From Helicostylum pulchrum (lineage: Eukaryota; Mucoromycota; Mucoromycetes; Mucorales; Mucoraceae), in assembly GCA_025677825.1 (NCBI GenBank), contig JAIXMO010000036.1, forward strand, positions 62,001 through 126,000: 64,000 nucleotides of DNA. The letters run 5' to 3'. The notes beneath the pieces were generated by a model. The model ran no database searches and had not been told where the DNA came from. It saw only the letters and a program-made list of their open reading frames with translations. Each line of letters opens with the position of its first letter. Positions within the stretch are counted from its first letter, which is position 1. Shown here piece after piece: positions 46,705 to 58,229 of the stretch. Made by a program: the position numbers and the translations under genes.

Positions 46705-48032
46705 TTTTATTATTATTACTACTATAATTTTTCTTTTTTGATATAAAAGTGAAAAAAGGAAGAAGAGAGAGAAAGCAAAAGGTTAAAGAAAGGGAGCAAA
46801 AAATGTAAAATAAAAAAAGACAACGGTAGTTTATAAGGATTAAATATAATAAAGGGGCAGAGAACAGTGTGTAAGGGGGTTCTGAATTAGAGGGGAAGAG
46901 AAGCTCTATTTACTCGTTTGCATGTCAGATCTTCTATTTTGCTTCTACCTGTTACAGAGTAGCAATAGAATATCGCTCGTTACTATAATTATAATTGCAT
47001 AGTACATGGATAAAATATAAATCGATTTCAATTATCTTTTTTACAAGTAAAAACTATAACTCCTTTAATTGAATTTATTATTAACATACTGTCTTGAAGA
47101 GAGAAACTAACTAAATAACCTTCTTTGCTGCCTTTCTTTCAGCGGCTTCAGCTATATAACAACTTATTAGTACTTGGGTGATATCATGTTTGTCGTTCTT
47201 TTAAACTTACCCAAAAAACGCATGATACTTTCAACAGAATCACTGCTTCCCATACGTTCTCCCAACATTTTCATTTCCTCTTTGTTCACCTTCTCGAGCA
47301 AATCGCGGTCAACACCTTTAATCAAGTCTTTAGTAACCTTTAAAGCTTCAGAAGAGAATTGAGCTGCATTTCCTGCTATTTTGAGAATATCTTCACGGAA
47401 AGTATCTTTAGGAAGTGTTCTACTAACAAAACCACAGTCAACCATTTCACTAGAACTAAATGATCTACCCAATAGCTATTGAAATTCGATAATATAAATA
47501 ATACATTTAAAAAAACTATACTTCACATATACATATACTACTTACAAGCATTTCGTTGGCCTTTGAAGGTCTCATGATTCTACAAAAATAATTTATTAAA
47601 TATGACAAACTGTGTAGCCATACAATCATTTCGTATATTACCTTGGGAATAATAATGAAGAACAACCTTCAGCACAGAAAGCTATTTAAACACAGACGAA
47701 GTGATTAGCATTAAAAAAATAAATATTAAGGGACGTATTATAAAAATGATAATTACCAAGTTTCATAAAAGGGGTGCTTCCGGTACACAGTATACAACAT
47801 CGCATAAGACAAGTGTGGTAGCTCCGAAACCAATTGCGGGACCTTTTTTTTTCATATACAGCATTAAGTTTTTTGTCAGCTTTTTCTCTCTTTATTTTTT
47901 CCAACTCCCGATATCTTACCGTTTACAGCTCCAATTAAGACCTTTGGGAACGCAATCATCTCAGAAACAACATCACTATCCGCGTTTAAGTTGATAAGTG
48001 TATATCCTGTTTATATAACGTTATCAGTACTT

Positions 48033-48081
48033 ACAATGTTAACGGAATCATCATTCTCTAATTTTTTTTTAATCTCAATCT
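48033..48081. repeat. left arm of 49-bp inverted repeat
   Basis: The left arm begins ACAATGTTAACGG and ends AATCTCAATCT. It matches the reverse complement of 49927-49975 at 48 of 49 positions, the one difference being at 48045 (A versus G). Confidence 0.85.
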
Positions 48082-48378
48082 ACCTAACTTTTTTTTAATC
48101 TCAGTCTATCCTCACCAGAAAAAATTAAAAAGAGATAGATTTTGCTCTTTTGGTTTATCAGTAGTTCAATTTATTTTATTTTTTCCACAAGATTCATGTC
48201 GAAATATATTAATCTCGCAGTTTATTTACTTTCACCATGCATCTTGTCAAAATATCAAAAAACAGCCCCTCTCGCAATATTTTAAAAGCCTTGGTGCCTG
48301 TCCATCCTGCCCATCCTGTCCTAACCTTTTTGCAACCATTATTATCTGTCACTATGGTTAATATAACACGAGAGCAGG

Positions 48379-49638
48379 TTGTATGTATATTGCGAAACCT
48401 ACTGTGAAGAAACTGCTGCTAAATTACTGAAAGGCATTGAAGAAATCAAATTGGACATTTGCTATCGCGATGATCCAACAAGTCCCATTATTCTTTCGGC
48501 ACGATCAATTGATCAAAACCCTTTTAAAAACAAAATATATCAGGGAAATGATACAGTTGCTGATATTAAAACTATTGAAGAAAAAGAATATCCAAGATTA
48601 AGTAAGTGATAGAAAATATAGTTGCTTTGATCTCGGTCTTATAACTTTCTTTTTTTTTAGAGCATGCAGTTCACTTAATAGAAGTATATCTACCCTCAAA
48701 CACTGAAAATAATGAAATGTATGAAAGTAAAAACGTGTTAACGAGGGAGATCTTCTGCCAAGTATTGAAAATCACCAATCTCCTTGACGATAAAAGCGTT
48801 ATCGGATTTGCAAAGTGGTGTTCTTCTAAAAAAATTAAACTAATGCAAGCTAGCCCAAAAAGAAAAATGAACGAAGATGGTAATAAAACTACAGCGCGAG
48901 GGTTGTATGTTTTAAAAGAACAATTCATTGGTAAGGCTTATTTTGTATATTTTTGAGCTATACTGATGTGATTTTAGATAAAAAAATGGAAGATGTTATT
49001 ACCAATATTGAAAAATATCAATTGTCCCTCAAAGAATTAAAAAAAGAAAATTACAAAATAATCGGATAAGCAAGAAAGTCCAAGAACGAAAAAAACGAAA
49101 ATATTCGTATCCGATTATTAAATCAAATGGCGCAAAAGCTGGAAGAAAGATCATTAGTTGATATGGTTTTTATGAGCCCAAATACCAACTCTAATGAACC
49201 TATTACAAATAGAGATGTCAGCAAAAATAATGAAATGATGTCTCAACTAAAAGCAAATGGGGATACCCAAGGTAAAACTTACAGACTTAACATTAATATG
49301 TAGTATAACTAAACGTTAGATTATTGATTAGATATGCTGAAATACATATCAAACGAAGAAAAAATAGTCATTGTCACAATTGATTATGCTGGCTTGACAA
49401 CAAATTGCGAGGATCTTCAAGTATTTTTTAGAGTAAATATAAAAAAAAAATTAGACTTAAAAAACCGGTAGTTAATGAACTGTGACCTGAGAGATAATAA
49501 GAACGTCAAAAAAAAATTGTTGACCTCATGCCATATACCAATACCGTAAAGATGTATACATCTGAAGAGTTGTTAAACAATCCTGAAAAACTAAAAGCAT
49601 TTGACTCACGAAAACAATTCCTTCAAAGATCAAAATAA
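48379..49638 (+). pseudogene. decayed uncharacterised gene inside the inverted-repeat element
   Basis: Exons YCETYCEETAAKLLKGIEEI..., then HAVHLIEVYLPSNTENNEMY (after a GTAAGT intron at about 48601) and DKKMEDVITNIEKYQLSLKE join cleanly. The same frame then meets TAA (about 49067) and continues as coding-looking RKSKNEKNENIRIRLLNQMA. Later parts (NEEKIVIVTIDYAGLTTNCE and MPYTNTVKMYTSEELLNNPE) follow in other frames, ending near 49638. The product is Lys/Glu-rich; no domain was recognised. The in-frame stop and frame changes mark it as a pseudogene. Confidence 0.5.
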
Positions 49639-49926
49639 ATGATTTATTTTATAAAAACAAAATATACTCTGGTCCCTCTAAGGGCGCCATTCAAACAACG
49701 TATTGTTCTATTTACTTTTCTCCAATAAAACAGGATATTGACGATATTTAGAATGAGGGGCATTTAGATTTACGGATGGGCACAAAAATGGTTCTGTAGG
49801 ATCGTCTCTATAGCAAACGTTAAGGTTAACATTTTCAATCTCCTTTAGTAACTTAGGGACAGGATGGACAGGATAGACTGAAAAAGTTAGGACAGGGTGG
49901 ACAGGGTAGACTGAAAAAGCTGAAAA

Positions 49927-49975
49927 AGATTGAGATTAAAAAAAAATTAGAGAATGATGATCCCGTTAACATTGT
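49927..49975. repeat. right arm of 49-bp inverted repeat
   Basis: Reverse complement of 48033-48081 with one mismatch. Reading rightwards the frame runs on as DDPVNIVSLMALSRYKLSQK, Lys/Glu-rich to a stop near 50102, with no known match. Confidence 0.85.
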
Positions 49976-50460
49976 GTCATTAATGGCATTAAGTCGTTAC
50001 AAGTTGTCCCAAAAATCTATTTCAGAAAAGACCAGCGAGAAACTTGATCAGAATATGGCAAAATTAGCTGAAGAAATAGAAGTAGAAAAAAAAAAAGACT
50101 GAGTATAATATCTATTCAGATTAACAACAACTCTGTTGTGATCCAGAATCATAACTATCAGATATCAACTGTTCCCAAATAATATCTTTTATTCTTGCGG
50201 CTGCTTCCCATAGTTCAACAGAGTCATCACTCTTTATCATTTTTTAATATGCTCATTGCTGTTAAGCCCATTGTCCTCCAGCTTAATATAGATCAAGTTA
50301 TTATTTTCACCTTGCTGCTCGCTTAATAAAGCCTCATTCTGAGGTTTCAAGCTCCAACCCTCTATCTGCTTATTTGCCAATCTGTCAACAAAGTATGGTC
50401 TACTTATTAAAACTCAATGTTCTATTAGTTTTTTTCTACACTATTAGCTTTTTTTTTTCA

Positions 50461-50736
50461 TTATCCTGTTTCCTGTAATATGCGTATAAAGCGTGTGATT
50501 TGCTCAGACCCGAACTTTTTATATGTTTTGGTTTTAGTAATAATGATCTCCTCAAGCTCAAAAACTATTTCCTCCATTTTCTCATCTTCTGCGCTTTGAG
50601 AAATATCTTCTACGAGGTACTCATTTCCCCTGAGCATCTCAATGTCGCCGAACTCAATATCAACCTCAACAACTTCCATTCCCTCAGTCATAAAATTATT
50701 GTAGTTTTCGTCTGAAATATAGTTAATGTAGTCCAT
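50461..50736 (-). CDS. fragment: N-terminus of a transposase-like protein
   Basis: A 91-residue frame from 50736, MDYINYISDENYNNFMTEGM, acidic (EVVEVDIEFGDIEML), then YKKFGSEQITRFIRILQETG before a stop. The last 20 residues resemble the start of the helix-turn-helix region of IS630/pogo-type transposases of early-diverging fungi (recalled from general knowledge, not searched). Everything downstream is missing, so it is a truncated element inserted, like its neighbour, between the two parts of the isomerase gene. Confidence 0.4.
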   Translation of the reverse strand: MDYINYISDENYNNFMTEGMEVVEVDIEFGDIEMLRGNEYLVEDISQSAEDEKMEEIVFELEEIIITKTKTYKKFGSEQITRFIRILQETG

Positions 50737-51302
50737 TTTTATTTAAAAGACGTCTAATCTAAAAGGAAGGAAATCGTCTAAAAACTTATTTCTAAAAAAA
50801 CTTTCTGTTTTTTTCTAAACTAAAAAGACTTCCCAAAAATAAAATATAATTCTCATAAAACTTTCTATTGGTCTAAAAAAATTTATAATCTTCTCAAATG
50901 TAACCAAAAATACTGTTCATGATTAAATAAGGTACGTTCACTATATTTTTTTTTACTTTGTATGATTGAGGGGAAAGGGCATTATATCTCTTTGGTTTAT
51001 TATGGGCAATTTCAGCTACTCCATTAGGGAACAAAGTAATTTCAATAGTTTCGAGCTTAGGAACAGACATAATTGAATAAATAAATAAAAAAGGACAACG
51101 CAAAAAAAGAAAAAAAAAGTTGGTTTTGTCTCTTTAAATAGACAAGGTTAAACCATAGTCCTTCTTTTTTTTTTTTTTCCCCACCCACCACCCACTTTAT
51201 AATTCGGTTTACATACACGGTACCACATGAAATTTAGAATGAATGAGCCAAACAAATGTAATAATTTTATTATAGTTGCAAAGCAAATAGTTATGCAACC
51301 CT

Positions 51303-51984
51303 TTAACGGTAACGACGGAGAGAAAGAGTGTTGCGACGCTTCCAGGTGGCACGACGACCAGAACCCTTGGTGTTGTTGAAACGATGACCCTTACCGTGAC
51401 CACGAGACTTACGACCGATGGCAGTAAGACCACGAGCTTCACGACGCTTGTGAACGGGGTTAGCGATCCAGTTGATGTGGGCATCACGACGGATAGCCTT
51501 GTGAGAAGGATCAACAAGGATAATTTCAAAGTACTTGTAAGTAGCATCTTGGTTAACCCAGTAAGAGTTCAAAACACGGAGGTTAGCACACTTGCGACCA
51601 ACACGCTCTTCAGCGGTGGAACGGAGAGAACGTTGATACTTGAGTTGGTTAACACCCTCGTTGACAGGCTTACCGAAGGTAGCACCCTTGTGAACAGGTC
51701 TCTTACGACCACCACGACGGACACGAATACGATAGATAACGAAACCTTGCTTGGCCTTGTAACCTAAACGACGAGCCTTATCGGGACGAGAAGGACGAGA
51801 GGCACGAGTAATGACGTTCAATTGTCTATTATTATTTCAAAATAGTTAATACCCACTTTCGATCAACAAACATACTCTCTTTCCTTTCTTACCTGAATTC
51901 CCAACAACGGACACGGAGCAAGAAACGAGAGACATCAGATTGCTTCTTTCTAGCAAGCTCTTCCAAATATTTGTAGGCACCCAT
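51303..51984 (-). CDS. RPL15: 60S ribosomal protein eL15
   Basis: Two exons. [20 protein letters not shown] (start 51984) and [11 protein letters not shown] come first, then [80 protein letters not shown] and a basic end [14 protein letters not shown]. The total of about 204 residues equals the family length. The protein contacts the 5.8S/28S rRNA core. Codon bias matches uL16. One intron (about 51828-51891) separates the exons. Confidence 0.97.
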
Positions 51985-52130
51985 TGTAAATCTATTAAAT
52001 AAATGTATTTAGTCTTTTTCTGTCATTTCAACTTTTTCCCGTTCCTCCCCCACATGAAAAAAATAAAAAAACACACATCCATCTTTTTTAAAAAAAACCT
52101 TATTCACTCGGTCTATTTTTAAAACTATAT

Positions 52131-52520
52131 CTACTCTTCACTTTTATCGTATCCATTGGATGCACTATAATTACCTTGGAAAGGGAAAAAGGAAGGATGC
52201 TTAGTTTGCACTGATTTCCATCTAGTGTATGCTTGTTCCAGCGCCCCACAATGCACTTCCATCCCGCTCACAGAAGGGGATACTACATATTGTCCGGTCC
52301 GGATTTTTTTCGGTATCGGATTTCCAAACATAGCCCTATTTTTTTGTTATCCTTCAAAGAGCCAGTGTCAAACCAACAACAAAAAATATTGTTGCTATGG
52401 TAAAAACGCAGGAACCAAATTAATTGTTGCCAGGTAACCAACTACAGTTGTTAAAATAACAACATTTTGCTTGCTTCTGACGTCATTAAATGGGGTTCGT
52501 GGTTTCGCCTGGTTATTCAT
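52131..52520 (-). CDS. small single-pass membrane protein (predicted)
   Basis: Exon 1 gives MNNQAKPRTPFNDVRSKQNV with one hydrophobic helix, VILTTVVGYLATINLVPA. A GT...AG intron (acceptor AAAATAG before GGCTATG) fits by phase to exon 2, MFGNPIPKKIRTGQYVVSPS, ending NGYDKSEE. The total is about 105 residues. The donor GTTTTT is unusual, so the splice is tentative. It lies divergently from the F-box gene. A mitochondrial or ER inner-membrane location is only a guess. Confidence 0.45.
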
Positions 52521-52603
52521 AACACTCCTTAAAAAAAAACAAATAATATTTGTATCTCTTTTTCTCTCTCTCTCTTTTTTGTTATTCATTTATAAACTAC
52601 ATC

Positions 52604-53788
52604 ATGTCCAAGTTTGACGAACTCCCTCATGAAATAATATCGTTATTTTGTAGTTTACTAAAGCAGTCAGCAAAATACAACTGTATATTTGTGAACCGAG
52701 AGTTCCACGCAGCCGCTATTCCAGAGTTATGGCGAGAGCCAGTGTTATCATCAACCCATGTTGTAAAACAACTAATAAAGTGTTTGAAGCAGTCTAAACA
52801 TCAAAGAGGGGAGTACATTCGAGTGGTTAAACTAGGATTTAAAGTGGATATAAGCGATAATGATCTATTAAGTTTGATGCCCATGTTACCCAACTTGGAA
52901 GTATTGGAGATACGTAGAGCAGATGAACTTACCGATAAAAGCGTAATGCGTGTTTCACACTACTGTACTCAATTAAAGAGCTTTGGAATAAAGGGTGCGT
53001 TGGTGACTTATCGATCAGCACATTATCTAGGCCAGTGTCAGCAATTGACAAAGTTATCGTTAGAGTCCTGCCCCAACCTATCTCCTTTAGCACTTTTACC
53101 ATTTGCCGAACTTCAAATTGAATATCTAGATTTATCTGGATGTAAATGGTTAAATATAGCAGAGACAGCATATGACCTATGCTCTTTTGAGCATTTAATC
53201 AATCTCAATTTGGTATGCTGTGATACGATATCTGTGGACTTTATAAACTACTTGACATCTAATGAACGTTACCACGGCAAACCCTGCTTGACAAAGCTAC
53301 AAGATTTTTCAATAACTGGAGGCACAGTTATAGAGGATAGTTGTATTATACCATTTATAAAGACGCACCCAAATATTCGAGGTTTGTTTTTATTGGAGTG
53401 TGCGATTACAGATCAAACATTAGATATTATCTCAAGATATTTACCTTATTTACATAATTTGGACGTTTCATTTTGTGGCAAGCTATCTCCAGCAAGTGTA
53501 CGAAACCTTATATGTAAATGTCCGAATTTAAGGCTACTTGGGTTAAAACACTGTGGTATTACTCAGAGTGATTTTCCAGAGATACCGAGTTCTGTATTTC
53601 CTGCCATTACTGAAAATTATCCGCGTATTAATACATTAAGTTATGTCGAATTGGGATATATCAGAGCTAGGTCTCATGATCAACAAGAAGAACATTCTGT
53701 TCTAGAACATGATACATTGGGTACTTTCGAGGATGATAGTGTTAGCGAAAGTTATAATTATATCCAACAATACTTAGATGCTGCTTAA
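52604..53788 (+). CDS. F-box / leucine-rich-repeat protein
   Basis: A single exon starting MSKFDELPHEIISLFCSLLK at 52604. The N-terminal F-box (LPHEIISLFCSLLKQSAKYN, then CIFVNREFHAAAIPELWREP) is followed by cysteine-containing LRRs of the Amn1/Grr1 type: MPMLPNLEVLEIRRADELTD, CTQLKSFGIKGALVTY, QLTKLSLESCPNLSPLAL, IEYLDLSGCKWLNIAETAYD, LHNLDVSFCGKLSPASVRNL and CPNLRLLGLKHCGITQSDF. The 394 residues or so form a horseshoe expected to select a substrate for an SCF ubiquitin ligase. The target is not evident. The C-terminal tail is acidic and low in complexity. Confidence 0.85.
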   Translation: MSKFDELPHEIISLFCSLLKQSAKYNCIFVNREFHAAAIPELWREPVLSSTHVVKQLIKCLKQSKHQRGEYIRVVKLGFKVDISDNDLLSLMPMLPNLEVLEIRRADELTDKSVMRVSHYCTQLKSFGIKGALVTYRSAHYLGQCQQLTKLSLESCPNLSPLALLPFAELQIEYLDLSGCKWLNIAETAYDLCSFEHLINLNLVCCDTISVDFINYLTSNERYHGKPCLTKLQDFSITGGTVIEDSCIIPFIKTHPNIRGLFLLECAITDQTLDIISRYLPYLHNLDVSFCGKLSPASVRNLICKCPNLRLLGLKHCGITQSDFPEIPSSVFPAITENYPRINTLSYVELGYIRARSHDQQEEHSVLEHDTLGTFEDDSVSESYNYIQQYLDAA

Positions 53789-54982
53789 AAAAAAAAGTTA
53801 ACTACTTATATCTTTCATCTATAATGTATATTTTTTTTTAATCGTGTATGTAAATAAAAAAAAATGAGGGGATTGTTTTTTTTCTTTACTAGCACCTTTT
53901 TTCCCCCTTTCTGTTACGAGCACACATAATTCCTTATTTATATATATTTGTTAACTCTAAAAAGCTCGAAGCATATAATCATTACATAATACAAGTTTAG
54001 GTATAAGATACAACGGTTTTTTTAAGGTTTCGGCGCTTAGGCGACCAAAAAAAAAAAAAAAAAAAAAAAAAAAAAGCATTTGCCTAGCAACTGTTTAGTG
54101 ATATTGCACGTTTCAAGTTTCATTTACATCTCATCGAGTTTTTGTACTGTCTTTCTCATTTTACTTTCCAAATGAAGAGATTTTGCAGCGCTGATCAAAA
54201 TGACAATGAGTTTCGCAGATCATCTATGCAAAAAAAAATCTGGGGATCAGAGGAAAAAAAAAAGAGTTTTGGCTTTCAATGTCCGATTTTTTTGTACTTC
54301 CTTCCTTTCCAAGATATAGCGCAACTTTTTTATAATATCAATACAACAAAAAGTTTAGAAATGCATGACTTTTCTATTCGCATTACTAGATGTTTACAAG
54401 TATTTGGCGTATTTGACTTTCTAAGTATGTAATAGTATATGTAATCTTTTCTTTTTCTCTCTCCCTCTGAAAAATACGTGCCACACTTTTTTTTTTAGTT
54501 ATTTTTTTTTAGTTTACTCCTCGTTCATTTGTACGTCCTTGTAATAATTCTATACAAGTATATCAAATATTGGAAAACAAACGTCTCTTAACCGAGAACA
54601 TACTGGTCACAACTTGAACCTATTACTATCATCACCGACGAGCGATTCCATTTGAGCGATCAAAAAAAGAAAGGAAAAAAGGAACCAAGTGTTTCAATAC
54701 ACAACCTTTCCAAATTCGTCATTTGAAGCCTCCAAACAGGGAGTATGCAATCCAAGAATAGAAAAGTTAAAATTTCACATACCCGTGAGAGTGTATGTTT
54801 ATGACTTTTTTTTTCTTTTTTTTCTTTTTTTTTCATTACTGCCATTATATAAATTTCTTATATCATCGCGTTTACGTCTTCTTTATTTTCATTATTTTTT
54901 TTTTTTTAAAAAAACAGCTTTTTCCCTTTTTTTTATATATATTTACTTTAACTTTGAACAGCCCTTCCTCTTTTTGAAAAAA
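53789..54982. other. intergenic, 1.2 kb
   Basis: No credible gene. A 28-A tract at 54048-54075 and T-rich pyrimidine runs near 54810-54910, just before the transportin ATG, dominate. A 96-codon plus-strand frame at 54142-54432 has no recognisable content. Confidence 0.45.
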
Positions 54983-57900
54983 ATGTCCTGGCAACCTGAA
55001 CCTCGAGGCTTAAACCAACTGTTAAGTTTACTTCGAGATGCCATTAGTCCAAACAATCGAGACCGAGTCTTGGTACAACAAGTAAGTTAACCCCCTCCCC
55101 CAAAATCAAAAAAAAAATCGACTTCTAAAATCAATCTGCAGAGTCTAGCTTTATTTAATGATATTGCTGACTATAATTCTTATCTGATATACATACTTGT
55201 GCAAATGACTCAAGAAGATAATCATACCCGAGCCATAGCAGGCCTAACATTAAAAAACAACCTACTAAACCATTTTGACCGAACACCTTTACCCGTGCTA
55301 GAGCATGTAAAATATATCAGTCTTCGATCTATGGATATACCTGATTCCGATGCAATTGTCCGAAGAACTATCGGTTCTGTCATCACTGCCATTATTGTTC
55401 AAGGCCAAGTAATAAACTGGCCTCAAGCCCTAACCGTTTTAGTACACCAGTTAGATAGTACAAATCCATTGGCTGTAGAAGTACCGTATCTTTGTAATAC
55501 CCTGAAAAAAAAAAGAGAAAAAGAACTAACATCTCTTTTTTTTTATTGTAGATGGCTCTTGATACATTACAAAAAATCTGTGAGGATAATGCAAAAGATA
55601 TTAGTGAAGCGAAGATAGACAATAGACCTGTTTTAGATACAATTATACCCCGCTTAATTCCATTTAACAGTAACCCGAACTCACGATTACGGGTGTTATC
55701 GATATCAACCACTAATCACTTTATTACTTTACAATCAGCCTCGTTACTTTTAAATATGGATAGTTACTTACAGTCGTTATTTTTAATTGCATCAGATGAG
55801 GACACTGAAGTACGTCAAGAAGTATGTCGTTCATTTGTCATGTTACTTGATAACTTTACCGAAAGCCTTCTGCCATATTTAAATCAGTTGATCGAATACA
55901 TGATTTTTTGTAACCAATCGACCAATACCAAGATAGCTTTAGAAGCTTGTGATTTCTGGAACCAATTTACAATGTTAAAGCATTTACATGCTTACTTGAT
56001 TCCTTACTTGCCTAAAGTCATTCCAGTCATTTTAAATTCATTGATATATACCGAAGATGATTTGTTAATGTTTGGTGGAGGTGATGAAGAAGAAGATCTA
56101 CACCCCAGATTCAACAGCAGGTATAGGAATTCATCCAGATATGCGAGGAACTCCGAAGAAGATGATAGTGAGGATGATGAGGATGATCAAGACGATGACG
56201 AGTTCTTTTCGGAATGGACCTTACGAAAGTTCAGCGCTACTTCATTAGAAGCACTTACTTCTGCATTCAAGTCTCAAGTGACTGATATTCTGCTTCCGCT
56301 TTTAAACCAAGCTTTGTTTAGTAAAGACTGGCAAGTTGTTGAAAGTGGTATCTTGGCCTTGGGTGCTGCGGCCGAAGGTAAAAATGAAAAAAACCACTTG
56401 CACAAAAAGTAAAAAAAGGTTAACTTTTTTTTTTAATAATAGGTGGAGTGGATGAAATATCTCCTCATCTTCCAGAAATGATACCATTTCTTATAACCAA
56501 TCTATCTAACCCAAATGTAATTATATATATATATATATTTTTTTCAAAATAGAAAATAGTGACATTAGTTAAATATATAGGCACATGTTCGATACATTAC
56601 TTGTTGGACCGTGAGCCGATTCTCAGGCTGGATAGTAGGCCAATGTACCAGCGACCAAGGTCGTACTCAATTTTACGAACCTGTGCTTCGCGAACTTTTG
56701 CGTCGCATTCTGGACCGCAGCCGACGAGTGCAAGAGGCTGCCTGTTCTGCCTTTTCCACGCTGGAAGAGCAAGCTACCGAGCAAGAGCTTGTACCTTACT
56801 TGCCTGTGATATTAAACCATCTCACCCGAGCCCTTCGACTGTACCGAAACAAAAACCTGCGCTTGTTGTACGATACCATTGGCACTTTAGCTGAATCCGT
56901 TGGGTCCTCGTTAAACGAACCTGCTTGTATAGCGGTGCTTATGCCTCCATTAATCTCTCGCTGGAACGGCCTAGAAGATACCGATTCCGATCTATTTCCA
57001 TTACTTGGGGTAAAACAAAACAAAAAAGAACATGTGATTTTTCTTTTTTACCCGTTACTGATTTTATTTTTGTGTGCACTAGTGCTTAACAGATATCGCA
57101 ACCTCTTTGGGAATCGGGTTCTTGCCATTTACAGAACCAGTGTTTTCTCGTTGCGTGATGCTTGTTTCCACTACCCTACAGAGCTCAATTCAATACGACG
57201 AGTATGACGACTTGGATGAACTAGATGATGAGTTTATCGTTGTTCCACTTGATTTATTATCTGGTATCGTGCAGGGATTAGGAAACACTGTTGAACCATT
57301 CGTAAAACAATCTACGCTATTACCATTATTAGCAGTGTGTGCGCATTATGTAAGTTAGGACCCCCTTTTTTACCCCCGTGACCAACAACCAAAACAAAAA
57401 CAATTTTTTAGGATTCGCGTTGTGAGGTACTACAACCCACTTACGCCTTGATTGGCGATTTAGCCAAAGCTTGTTTTAGTACGCTGGACCCTTACCTCGA
57501 GAACATTATGCCTGAACTTATTCGACAGTTGGAGAACGACGATCCGGCATTTAGATCAGCGCGCAACAATGCTATTTGGGCTGTGGGCGAGATATCGATG
57601 CGATGGAGTAAAGAAAAGATGGATGTACACGTACAGCAAATTCTTCAATCGCTGATCCCGTTAATCCACCCACAATCATTATCGGTTGAGTTGCAAGAGA
57701 ACGCGATTACGACGATTGGAAGATTAGGCATTCATTCAGCCGAGACGGCGGCCTATTTCCTACCGCAGTTTAATCGAGCTTGGTTATTTAGGTCCCGATC
57801 GATGCGAGAGAATGATGAGAAAGATAGTGCGTTTGTAGGGTTTTGTAACATGGTTGTATTATTTCCGCATGCATTAAATGAAGTGGTAAAGTCTGTGTAC

Positions 57901-58115
57901 CTGCTTTTTTTTTCTTTTTTAACCTTAAATTTTATTTTAGGCAATCCGAATGTTATTGGATATAATTGGTCAATGGCAATCACCATCTCCACCACTTGCT
58001 TTATTGTTTGATCAGGTAAATTTATTTATTTTCTGCTGTAGTAAAATTATTTATTCACTTTCTTTAGATTACAAGTGGATACAGAGGATTAGTAACAGAA
58101 AAGGCAAACCCATAA
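54983..58115 (+). CDS. transportin / karyopherin beta-2
   Basis: A HEAT-repeat importin assembled from about ten exons, starting [20 protein letters not shown]. Diagnostic blocks are [60 protein letters not shown] and the acidic H8 loop [20 protein letters not shown] with W after it. Next come [72 protein letters not shown], and [19 protein letters not shown] with [13 protein letters not shown]. The stop is 58113-58115. This is the PY-NLS receptor group (human transportin 1, yeast Kap104) that imports RNA-binding proteins. The length, about 900 residues, and the acidic loop are as expected. Confidence 0.93.
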
Positions 58116-58229
58116 AAAAAAAATTATCAGCCTTATTATTATTCCACTTTGTACAAAATAAAATTTCAATTTTAGAGAGAAGGGGGGAGAATGAAAATGA
58201 CATATATATATATATATATGTATATATAT

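Larger units (their letters stand above)
48033..49975. mobile_element. 1.9-kb element bounded by 49-bp inverted repeats
   Basis: Near-perfect inverted repeats bound this segment, which interrupts the enoyl-CoA isomerase gene. Sub-terminal GT/CC-rich minisatellite-like repeats (GGACAGG.TGGACAGG units at about 49857-49912, with related CCTGTCCATCCTG at 48300-48320) lie inside. The interior carries a decayed spliced gene on the plus strand (48379-49638). No target-site duplication is evident at the outer edges, and no transposase is recognised, so it is either a non-autonomous element carrying a host gene or an inverted duplication. Confidence 0.5.
47111..51070 (-). pseudogene. enoyl-CoA hydratase/isomerase (ECI2-like) gene split by an insertion
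   Basis: The N-terminal exon, MSVPKLETIEITLFPNGVAE with IAHNKPKRYNALSPQSYK, lies at 51070-50957. The rest of the crotonase fold lies 2.9 kb away at 48006-47111: DVVSEMIAFPKVLIGAVNG, PAIGFGATTLVLCDVVYCVP, FCAEGCSSLLFPRIMRPSKA, SSSEMVDCGFVSRTLPKDTF and a C-terminus AAERKAAKKVI with an SKL-like signal absent. The part encoding the VLTG...G strand and oxyanion region between them was not found. The intervening DNA holds an inverted-repeat element and a transposase fragment. In the family these enzymes shift enoyl-CoA double bonds in beta-oxidation. It is most simply a disrupted gene; a giant intron is the alternative, but the missing segment argues against it. Confidence 0.65.

Noticed and set aside
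51384..51767. 127-codon Thr/Val-rich plus-strand frame in eL15
   Set aside because: Antisense shadow of the ribosomal protein gene.
54142..54432. 96-codon plus-strand frame upstream of transportin
   Set aside because: Composition follows the local poly-A/T tracts and no continuing exon or motif was found.
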